16,423 nucleotides of DNA, taken from contig CAJUSO010000044.1 in assembly GCA_910588965.1 (NCBI GenBank), positions 1-16,423 on the forward strand, read 5' to 3'. Below are positions 1 to 6,220 of this stretch, in pieces. A model generated the notes under the pieces. The model was not told where the DNA came from. It did not search any database and was given only the letters and a program-made list of their open reading frames with translations. Source of the DNA: an uncultured Lachnospiraceae bacterium. GTDB taxonomy: Bacteria; Bacillota; Clostridia; Lachnospirales; Lachnospiraceae. Numbering within the stretch: position 1 is the first letter of the stretch; each line of letters starts with the position of its first letter. The position numbers were made by a program, and so were the translations under genes.

Positions 1-2328
1 AACCAGATCCAGGGCGTCGTCATCCTCTGTCACCATCACGGTCGCCGCGCTGTCACAGGTCAGGTAATTTTTTACCCCTCCCAAATCAATGGAATTGTAG
101 CCATCCTGCCAGAAATTCACGCCCAAGGTCCCCATCGTCTTTTCATAGACAGCATGCGCCCTTCCGTCCTGCCGGAGTATCTCCACATCGCTGTCTGCCG
201 CATAGGCCTGCGTCTCTCCCTCTGATTTATCCGGCAGCAGCACATAGGCATAAGAAGCGTCCTCTGCCTGGCCGTCCTGGCTGTGCTTTTGCCAGACTGT
301 AAAATAGCCTGCCTGCTGCTCGCTTGGGTCTGTATTATATTCCCCTAAGTCCGTCCATTTCCCTTTCCTTACTTCACTTTTTGCTGTCAGGGCAGTGCTT
401 CCAGGGAAATAGAAGCCAATGTCAGTTTGCGGGATATTCCCCTGCATATGTAAAGTCTTTACGTCGCTGTATTCTATTTCCTGGCCGTCCATGGCCATTT
501 CCTTCTCTTCCCCATTGATGCGGTAGGTACGGTTCCCTTCCTTCAGCATATAGTTTTCCAGGGTGGTCTCCACTTGGCCAGGCCCGTTGATATTGCTGCC
601 TAAGGCCACTACTTCATCATCAAACAGGAACCAGGATTTTTTGGCGCTAAGCTTATTGCTGAAGGCCATGTCCGTCCCAGTAACGCCGTAGGCCCCGTCC
701 GTCACGCCGCCGGTAAAGCTGTTCTGGTTATACTGGACAGCCTGCCTGTTTTTATAGATGGCGGTTGCGCCTGGCAGGCGGTACCAGTCCATGGTGGGCT
801 TCTGCAGCCCGTCGTACCGCTCTAAATCCTTGTTATAAAGGTAGGTGGCCCCATTGCCCGTATAATGGCCATACCGGTTGGAATCGCCTACCTCATAAGT
901 CTTAATCCGCCGGGAGGCCATGGAAATCCCATATGTCCAGCCCCCTTTGGACCAATGGACGGTCCGGGCGCCTGCATTCATCTGGTAAGTAATGCCGTCA
1001 AAGGAAATGGGCTTTATGCTTTCATCCTCCATGATATTGCTCACCTTCACCACAGTATCCAGCGGGAATTTATACCAGGGGGTATCTGCGCTGTTGTACA
1101 TCTGGTCCATCATATACGGGTTGCTGAACCATTGCTTAATCACGCCTTTGAACTGGTCGCCGATTTCCTTGGGCGCAGCCTCCGCCAGCATCAGCATTGC
1201 ATTGGCAATGACCAGCCCGCCCCTTGGCTGGGTGGTGTCCGTCCTGGTGATTTCACGCCCACGGTACATATCCATGCAAAGGCCGTTGTACACAATGGGC
1301 TCATAGGAATCTTTCACCCATTGGTAGACCAGCTCTGCATTTTCCTGCCCCAAATCCCACTGGGTCCCTGCCAGCATATGGAACAGCAGCGCCGTATCTG
1401 TCAGGCACATCAGGCCATACCCGCCGTTATAAGGATAGAACACATGCTGGACGAAGGTCCCGTCCGTGTAATACCCATCCCCCGACGTACTGTACTGGAG
1501 TACCTCCGGCATGGTTTTTCTGATGACTGCAAAATAGGACTCATCTTCACTCAAAATAGCCCCGTACATATGCGCACGCATGCACCAGGTGGCATTTGCA
1601 CCGGTATAACCTGTCTGCTTCAGGAATTTCCGGGTGGACGCGGCGTACTTTTTCACCTCTGCTTCGTCAAACTCATCATAAAGCAGGATAAGCGTCTCGC
1701 CAAAATAAATGGGTGCGCCCAGTTCCCAGGAAAACCAGTTCCCATATTTTACCGTGCTGTCCCCATTGTAGTGGTTCTCCCACACATAGGCAATGGCGTC
1801 CTTAATATCCGCCAGCATTTCCTTATTCTGGTACAGCCCGCACCCTTTTGTCTGGTATGCCAAGGCCATGGCGCGGATATACTGGAAGGTAAAATGGATG
1901 GAGTTTGCATTCATATATGCGTCTGAACTCCTGTGCCCCAGGGGATATTCTGCAAAGATATAATCCTTGGAGGCATCTAAGGCAGGGTCAAGGACCCCGC
2001 TGCTGTTCAGGTAATTCCCGTTGATGGCATTGCACACCGGGGCTTTGTTCATTTTCTCCCAGTATAGCTGGGCAGTCTCATTGATAGAATCTATCATGAG
2101 CTTTACCCCTGGCTCATTGGGGTCATATTCCCCGCCGACCGCCATGTCAAAAAATTTCTTCCGCATGGCTGCGTATTCGTTGGCAGCTTCCTGTTCCCCG
2201 CCAACCGCCTGCCCTGCTTCCTTCTGCGTCTGTGCCTGTACCCTGGGCATCCCGCCAAAGGCTGCTGAGACGGCCAAGGCAAAGCTCAGGGAAGCGGCCA
2301 AGATTTTGGTCATGTTTTTCCTTTTCAT
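1..2328 (-). CDS. Secreted polysaccharide lyase family 8 (hyaluronate/chondroitin lyase-like), 3' end outside window
   Basis: The reading frame is open from an ATG at 2326-2328 to the left edge (776 codons, no stop), so the C-terminal end is missing. The ATG is preceded by AAAGGAGAGGGATCATT, a good ribosome binding site. The first 32 residues form a signal peptide (basic MKRKN, hydrophobic core, AQA-type cleavage region), so the enzyme is exported. Family 8 lyases cleave uronic-acid-containing polysaccharides by beta-elimination. The family pattern is visible: the aromatic patch NWFSWELGAP begins at N197, the GAN motif gives N245, DGTFVQH gives H295 with Y304 nine residues later, and RGREITR lies at 356-362. 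These match the Asn/His/Tyr/Arg active-site set of hyaluronate and chondroitin AC lyases. Conserved GNGATYLYN and WYRLPG motifs follow in the beta-sandwich domain, and the visible end lies in the C-terminal beta domain. Substrate (hyaluronan, chondroitin or xanthan) cannot be fixed from sequence; host glycosaminoglycan is most likely. Confidence 0.9.
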   Translation of the reverse strand, partial: MKRKNMTKILAASLSFALAVSAAFGGMPRVQAQTQKEAGQAVGGEQEAANEYAAMRKKFFDMAVGGEYDPNEPGVKLMIDSINETAQLYWEKMNKAPVCNAINGNYLNSSGVLDPALDASKDYIFAEYPLGHRSSDAYMNANSIHFTFQYIRAMALAYQTKGCGLYQNKEMLADIKDAIAYVWENHYNGDSTVKYGNWFSWELGAPIYFGETLILLYDEFDEAEVKKYAASTRKFLKQTGYTGANATWCMRAHMYGAILSEDESYFAVIRKTMPEVLQYSTSGDGYYTDGTFVQHVFYPYNGGYGLMCLTDTALLFHMLAGTQWDLGQENAELVYQWVKDSYEPIVYNGLCMDMYRGREITRTDTTQPRGGLVIANAMLMLAEAAPKEIGDQFKGVIKQWFSNPYMMDQMYNSADTPWYKFPLDTVVKVSNIMEDESIKPISFDGITYQMNAGARTVHWSKGGWTYGISMASRRIKTYEVGDSNRYGHYTGNGATYLYNKDLERYDGLQKPTMDWYRLPGATAIYKNRQAVQYNQNSFTGGVTDGAYGVTGTDMAFSNKLSAKKSWFLFDDEVVALGSNINGPGQVETTLENYMLKEGNRTYRINGEEKEMAMDGQEIEYSDVKTLHMQGNIPQTDIGFYFPGSTALTAKSEVRKGKWTDLGEYNTDPSEQQAGYFTVWQKHSQDGQAEDASYAYVLLPDKSEGETQAYAADSDVEILRQDGRAHAVYEKTMGTLGVNFWQDGYNSIDLGGVKNYLTCDSAATVMVTEDDDALDLV

Positions 2329-2388
2329 AATGATCCCTCTCCTTTTTCTTTTTGCACAATCCTTCCCACAGATTGTACATCTTTATCG

Positions 2389-2404
2389 TTTTTTCGCGAA
2401 AAAA
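2389..2404. repeat. 16-bp perfect palindrome in the lyase leader, operator-like
   Basis: TTTTTTCGCGAAAAAA is a perfect palindrome about 20-35 bases downstream of the transcription start predicted from the -10 at 2431-2436, and about 60 bp upstream of the lyase start codon. A central CG within an A/T-rich dyad is typical of operators of LacI-family sugar regulators. It does not fit the usual CcpA cre pattern closely. It could act as a roadblock operator. A hairpin role in RNA is less likely because the loop would be too tight. Confidence 0.35.
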
Positions 2405-2408
2405 TACG

Positions 2409-2457
2409 ACAATATATATGATATGATAAAATTATACCATGATATATATTGTGTAAA
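2409..2457 (-). promoter_or_regulatory. Probable promoter of the PL8 lyase, overlapped by a large dyad
   Basis: On the minus strand a perfect -10 box TATAAT (2431-2436) is preceded by TTTACA (2452-2457), one mismatch from the -35 consensus, but with a short 15-bp spacer. An inverted repeat flanks the -10: ACAATATATAT at 2409-2419 and its exact complement at 2442-2452, centred at 2430.5, with partial pairing in between. The short spacer and the dyad over the core promoter suggest regulated expression, for example repression or activation by a dimeric factor. The block is strikingly AT-rich compared with its surroundings. Promoter identity is inferred from sequence only. Confidence 0.5.
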
Positions 2458-2549
2458 AATAGGAGATTTTTGGGATTATGGTGGGTATTTTTATGCACTT
2501 TGGCAGAATTTCTATAGGATAAGAACGGATCCTTCTATGCAAACCCCAC

Positions 2550-2577
2550 AAAAAAAGCCGGACCATCCCCCTTCCGG
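2550..2577 (-). terminator. Second intrinsic terminator downstream of thrC
   Basis: Read on the minus strand, CCGGA (complement of 2573-2577) pairs with TCCGG (complement of 2558-2562) across a 10-base loop, followed after one base by seven T (2550-2556). The stem is short (5 bp) but the T-tract is strong. It lies about 20 bp beyond the first hairpin and would back it up before the lyase promoter. Confidence 0.55.
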
Positions 2578-2596
2578 ACATACAGTTGTGACAGGA

Positions 2597-2637
2597 AAAG
2601 CCCGCCCCATAATCTGGATGATTACAAGGCGGGCTTT
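2597..2637 (-). terminator. First intrinsic terminator downstream of thrC
   Basis: A 10-bp GC-rich stem, AAAGCCCGCC (2597-2606) with GGCGGGCTTT (2628-2637), encloses a 21-base loop and begins about 20 bp after the thrC stop codon. On the minus strand the stem runs into TTTT. The long loop and short T-run make it imperfect, which may explain the second terminator-like hairpin just beyond it. Confidence 0.65.
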
Positions 2638-2659
2638 CCTTTCCCTGTTTGCCTGCTCC

Positions 2660-4156
2660 TTAGCGCTTCCCTAAAAATCCCTTTACTACGTCCCTCATAC
2701 CTGAAACCTCGCACTCTGCCCTATGGAGCACTGGGGCGCTGCGGATTTCCTCAATGGCCTTCGGCGCCTTTACGCCGGACAAATCTTCCAATTCGCCTAC
2801 CAGTTCAAAATCCGGCCTGTCCTGGTATTTGCCATCGATGGACGCCATCACGCTCCTGGTAAACTTATAGGGGCTTGCCGTAGAAGCAATCAGCGTCTTT
2901 GTACTGTCCCCTGTCTCCTTTAGGTATTTTTGGTACACGGCTGCTGCCACAGCCGTATGGGGGTCGATGACATACCCTGCTTCCCCATAAATTCCCCGGA
3001 TGGCTGCCGCCGTCTCTTCTTCCGTGGCATAATTCCCATAAAACCCTTCCAGCTGCCCCTTCATGCCCGGCGTAATCCCATACTTCCCTTCTTCTTGCAG
3101 GGACGCCATAAATTCCCGGGTTTTCTGGGCGTCTTCCCCTGCAATCTGGTAGATAAGGCGTTCCAGATTACTGGAAACCAAAATATCCATAGAAGGGGAG
3201 GAGGTCAGTATGAATTCCCTGTTCTTGTCATAAATACCTGTTGCAAAGAAATCATACAGCACTTTATTCTCATTGGAGGCACAGACCAGCTTTCCGATAG
3301 GCAGGCCCATATTCTTTGCGTAATAAGCCGCCAGGATATTCCCAAAATTGCCCGTAGGGACGGTTACATTCATAGCTTCCCCATCCTTTAGCCATCCCTT
3401 CTTCACCATCTGGGCATATGCATACACATAATATACAATCTGGGGCACCAGCCGCCCAATATTGATGGAATTGGCTGAAGAGAACTGGTAGCCCGCTGCA
3501 GCCATTTCCTCTGCAAGCCCCTTATCGGCGAACATCTCTTTCACCCCGGTCTGCGCCTGGTCAAAATTGCCATGGATGCCCACCACCAAGGTGTTCTCCC
3601 CTTTCTGTGTCACCATCTGCTTCTCCTGGATAGGGCTTACCCCGTCCTTGGGGTAAAATACGATAATCTTCGTCCCTTCTACCCCGGCAAACCCTGCTAA
3701 GGCAGCCTTTCCGGTATCCCCGGAGGTAGCCGTCAGGATGACAATCTCATTGTCCACATGGTTCTTTTTTGCCGATGTAATCAGCAAATGGGGCAGGATT
3801 GACAGCGCCATATCCTTAAACGCAATGGTTGCCCCATGGAACAGTTCCAGATAATAAGCGCCCTGCACCTTCCTTATCGGCGCAATCTCTTGGGTGTCGA
3901 ATTTGCTGTCATAGGCATTCTGGATGCAGCGCTTCAGCTCCTCTTCTGTAAAATCCGTGAAAAACAGCTTCATCACTTCGTAGGCTGTATCCTGATACCC
4001 CATATCCGCCAGCTTCTCCATGGGGACATCCAGGGAGGGGATTTCCTCTGGCACAAACAGCCCCCCGTTTTCTGCCAGCCCTTTCAGGATTGCCTGGGAT
4101 GCCGTTGCCTTCTCTTCGCTATTCCTTGTACTTCTATAGAACATATCCTCATCCAT
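2660..4156 (-). CDS. thrC: Threonine synthase
   Basis: This enzyme converts O-phospho-L-homoserine to L-threonine and phosphate, using pyridoxal phosphate, in the cytoplasm. The 498-residue length is normal for the long form of the family. The N-terminus has the family signature MFYRSTRN followed by SQAILKGLAENGGLFVPEE. The PLP-binding lysine is K114 in ATIAFKDMA. ATSGDTGKAAL and SSANSINIGRL match the phosphate- and substrate-binding segments. Two in-frame ATGs compete: 4154-4156 and Met-5 at 4142-4144. Both have weak ribosome binding sites, and family alignment would favour Met-5 by its YRSTR start, so the first four residues are uncertain. No other threonine-pathway gene is in the window. 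The sleB-like gene lies 114 bp upstream on the same strand without a visible terminator, so co-transcription is possible. Two terminators follow the stop. Confidence 0.96.
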   Translation of the reverse strand: MDEDMFYRSTRNSEEKATASQAILKGLAENGGLFVPEEIPSLDVPMEKLADMGYQDTAYEVMKLFFTDFTEEELKRCIQNAYDSKFDTQEIAPIRKVQGAYYLELFHGATIAFKDMALSILPHLLITSAKKNHVDNEIVILTATSGDTGKAALAGFAGVEGTKIIVFYPKDGVSPIQEKQMVTQKGENTLVVGIHGNFDQAQTGVKEMFADKGLAEEMAAAGYQFSSANSINIGRLVPQIVYYVYAYAQMVKKGWLKDGEAMNVTVPTGNFGNILAAYYAKNMGLPIGKLVCASNENKVLYDFFATGIYDKNREFILTSSPSMDILVSSNLERLIYQIAGEDAQKTREFMASLQEEGKYGITPGMKGQLEGFYGNYATEEETAAAIRGIYGEAGYVIDPHTAVAAAVYQKYLKETGDSTKTLIASTASPYKFTRSVMASIDGKYQDRPDFELVGELEDLSGVKAPKAIEEIRSAPVLHRAECEVSGMRDVVKGFLGKR

Positions 4157-4159
4157 CCT

Positions 4160-4246
4160 TTACTTTCTCTTGTCCATAAGCTTCCTTTGCCATTCCCAAA
4201 GGCCATCCCCATTATAAGATTTTTCCATCCCGCTGTCAATCTCCAT
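4160..4246 (-). other. Possible 28-codon small ORF, in frame with and downstream of the sleB-like stop
   Basis: After the TAG stop of the sleB-like gene (4271-4273) the same frame stays open for 36 sense codons to a TAA at 4160-4162, three bases upstream of the thrC ATG at 4156. An internal ATG at 4244-4246 would give a 28-residue peptide beginning MEIDSGMEKSYN and ending KLMDKRK. It has no convincing ribosome binding site. Such an open stretch is expected by chance fairly often, so this is only a candidate small protein or readthrough extension. It is recorded because it is the only content of this gap. Confidence 0.15.
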
Positions 4247-4270
4247 CTTTACAGCCAGTTCCCTGCGGAT

Positions 4271-5113
4271 CTATGGCAGGGTATAAAACTCATGGCCCCC
4301 ATACTGGAACAGCCACTTCAGGTTACGGTCAAACCATGCCATATCATTTTCCTCCGCCTTGCTCCTGGCAGAAAAAAACAGCGCCCCCTGGGACAGATCC
4401 TCCTCATGGATTGCCCGTTCCACTGCCTTTACGGTTTCCGGCATCACCTCTACCGTATAATACCTCCCGTCTGCCGTAGGGGCAAACTGGGGGCTTCCCC
4501 CGGTCCTTTCAAATACTACCTCATATATGGTGGAGGCAAACTGATCCGCCAGCACCCGGTTTAGTATCACTTCCGCCACCAGCGTCCTGCCCTGGGGGTC
4601 TTCCCCGCCTGCCTCTGCTTCTACAATGCGTAAAAGAGCCTCATAATCCTTCTCTGTGATTGAGATGTCCCCATAAGGGTTGGCCGGCTCCGGCCGCATT
4701 TCGTTGTACATGGGCTGTATGCTGGCGCAGGCAGCCACGGTTTCTTCCTCCTGCCCCTGGCTTATCCTTGCGGCAAGGGCAACGCTCTGGCCTCTCTCCA
4801 ACATGCGCTGGCAGGATGATACAAACCCCTCCCCTTTGCCTTCTCTTTTGGCCGCTAAGAGGTTTTCTTGTGTCCCTGCTTCCTCCCCTGCCGCCCCGGC
4901 CATGGCTTCACAGGCCTCCTCCTGCATTGCGGTCTGGCCGCCTTCCGCCGTCCCCGCATGCTTCCCGACGCTTCTGGCTCCCTGTGCCTGTAAGGAGACC
5001 AGCACAAAAACAGAAAACCCGGAAATCAGGACAGCACAATTCTGGACCGTTTTTTTTGATATATTCCGAAATAAACAGGCTATATTCCTCAGTAAGTTAT
5101 GAATTGCCAACAT
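4271..5113 (-). CDS. Membrane-anchored SleB-family cell wall hydrolase
   Basis: The C-terminal domain (about residues 151-280) is a SleB/CwlJ-type hydrolase_2 domain. It begins ITEKDYEALLRIVEAEAGGE, where the EAEAGGE segment (165-171) matches the conserved catalytic Glu region EARGE. It continues with VAEVILNRV and the ALFF and GGHEFY segments, and ends at the usual family C-terminus. The family cleaves peptidoglycan glycan strands, best known for spore cortex in Bacillus, though clostridial members also act on vegetative wall. Residues 23-41 form one hydrophobic segment after a basic stretch, so the protein is probably an N-in membrane-anchored or secreted enzyme. Residues 44-145 are a low-complexity, Ala/Glu/Gly-rich linker. 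A TTG lies further upstream at 5132-5134, but the ATG at 5111-5113 has AGGAG about 10 bases upstream (inside the longer frame) and is preferred. It is divergent from the two-component genes, which may regulate it. It is not necessarily the orthologue of B. subtilis sleB. Confidence 0.88.
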   Translation of the reverse strand: MLAIHNLLRNIACLFRNISKKTVQNCAVLISGFSVFVLVSLQAQGARSVGKHAGTAEGGQTAMQEEACEAMAGAAGEEAGTQENLLAAKREGKGEGFVSSCQRMLERGQSVALAARISQGQEEETVAACASIQPMYNEMRPEPANPYGDISITEKDYEALLRIVEAEAGGEDPQGRTLVAEVILNRVLADQFASTIYEVVFERTGGSPQFAPTADGRYYTVEVMPETVKAVERAIHEEDLSQGALFFSARSKAEENDMAWFDRNLKWLFQYGGHEFYTLP

Positions 5114-5201
5114 AATAGCATCACTCCTATTCAACCATATTTGCGTAGGATAACTCCAACCGCATCACTCTCCCAGGCATCTGATGCCCGGACATGCAAT
5201 G

Positions 5202-5231
5202 GTTATACTTAGTTTTGCATTTCTTTCTCAA
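5202..5231 (-). promoter_or_regulatory. Probable promoter of the sleB-like gene
   Basis: Minus-strand TTGAGA (5226-5231) and TATAAC (5202-5207), each one mismatch from consensus, are separated by 18 bp. This predicts a leader of about 85 bases before the ATG at 5113. The leader contains a small hairpin with arms GGCAT and ATGCC at 5177-5189. No sporulation sigma-factor consensus was recognised, so vegetative expression is possible. Confidence 0.5.
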
Positions 5232-5368
5232 AAACATACATGGAAGTGCGGTTTTGGGAAAATACCATGCTGCCAATTATTTTAAGTTTATGCCAAGCAA
5301 TTACTTTGTTGAATTTTCTGGATAACACCCTTTTTTCCCAGAAACACACCTAAATCCCGTTGGAAAAC

Positions 5369-5423
5369 TTAAGCTTTTTTTAAGAAATGCATTGAGTTTT
5401 ATTTCGAAAACAGCTAGTATAAT
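5369..5423 (+). promoter_or_regulatory. Promoter region of the two-component operon with 11-bp-spaced direct repeats
   Basis: A perfect TATAAT lies at 5418-5423, but there is no good -35 at the normal distance (TTGAGT at 5392-5397 would need a 20-bp spacer). Upstream, TTAAG occurs at 5369-5373 and again at 5380-5384, an 11-bp period on one face of the helix. That is the layout expected for tandem binding of OmpR/PhoB/VanR-type regulators. A weak -35 with tandem repeats around -60 to -46 fits an activator-dependent, possibly autoregulated promoter. The rest of the 5114-5515 intergenic region shows only the opposing sleB-side promoter. The response regulator start has AAAGGAG seven bases upstream. 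Confidence 0.45.
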
Positions 5424-5515
5424 AACCATACCAGAACAAATTTACAATACTTAACAGATGCAAAGGCGCCTCTTCACAAAAGCACGCAAAGCCGGCCAAG
5501 CAAAGGAGTACAGAC

Positions 5516-6220
5516 ATGGAACAACAGACAATCTTAGTGGTAGATGACAATAAAGAAATCGTGTTTTCCCTAGGAAAGCTATTGGAATATGAAGGCTACC
5601 GTATCCAAAAAGCTTATGACGGCCTGGAAGCCCTTGAAGTATTGCGCACAGCCCCGGTGGACCTTATCCTCCTGGATATCATGATGCCGAAATTAAACGG
5701 GCTGTCCGCGCTGATGCGGCTCCGCAAGACTTACAAAATACCTGTGATTATCCTGTCTGCTAAGACAGAGGAAAGCGACAAGGTCTCCGGCTTGATTATG
5801 GGCGCCGATGATTATATCTCAAAGCCCTATAACCCGGCAGAGCTCACAGCCCGGGTGGCTGCACAGCTGCGCAGATACCATACCTGGGGCGGCAGCGCCC
5901 CGCAGGCACAGGAGGACCAGCTGGTAAACGGCAGCCTGGTCTTGGATAGGAACACCAAAGAAGCTATCGTTGACGGCACAAATGTTAAGCTAACTGCCAA
6001 GGAATACAAAATCCTGGAACTTCTGATGGAACACCCAGGGCAGGTATTCCCGGCAGAAAAAATTTACGAACGGGTATGGAAGGAAATGGCTAACTTTACC
6101 GTGGAAAATACCGTGATGGTACATATCCGCCATATCCGGGAGAAACTGGAAATTGATGCAAAAAACCCAAAATATGTAAAGGTGGTGTGGGGAATTGGAT
6201 ACAAAATGGAAAAATACTAG
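5516..6220 (+). CDS. OmpR/VanR-type DNA-binding response regulator
   Basis: A cytoplasmic transcription factor activated by phosphoryl transfer from its cognate histidine kinase, encoded next. The receiver domain (about 1-120) has the acidic pair D10-D11, phospho-acceptor D54 in LILLDIMMP, the switch serine in ILSAK, and K103 in ISKPYNP. After a short polar linker the C-terminal winged-helix domain (about 138-234) contains LTAKEYKILELL, the recognition-helix region TVENTVMVHIRHIREKLE, and ends VVWGIGYKME. The sequence resembles VanR and its clostridial relatives, but no van resistance genes are present here, so the glycopeptide connection is only family resemblance. The start ATG at 5516 has AAAGGAG at ideal spacing. 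The gene overlaps the kinase by 26 bp, implying translational coupling. Targets are unknown; the divergent sleB-like gene and its own promoter are the nearest candidates. Confidence 0.93.
   Translation: MEQQTILVVDDNKEIVFSLGKLLEYEGYRIQKAYDGLEALEVLRTAPVDLILLDIMMPKLNGLSALMRLRKTYKIPVIILSAKTEESDKVSGLIMGADDYISKPYNPAELTARVAAQLRRYHTWGGSAPQAQEDQLVNGSLVLDRNTKEAIVDGTNVKLTAKEYKILELLMEHPGQVFPAEKIYERVWKEMANFTVENTVMVHIRHIREKLEIDAKNPKYVKVVWGIGYKMEKY

Noticed and set aside
865..1926. 353-codon plus-strand open frame
   Set aside because: It lies entirely antisense to the PL8 lyase, whose minus-strand frame carries all the family motifs and a signal peptide; the antisense translation resembles no family and has no ribosome binding site.
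2021..2674. 217-codon plus-strand open frame spanning the lyase start and the intergenic region
   Set aside because: It crosses the lyase N-terminus, its promoter island and both thrC terminators, and its translation shows no recognisable domain.
3836..4564. 242-codon plus-strand open frame over thrC and the sleB-like gene
   Set aside because: Antisense shadow of two well-supported minus-strand genes and the gap between them.
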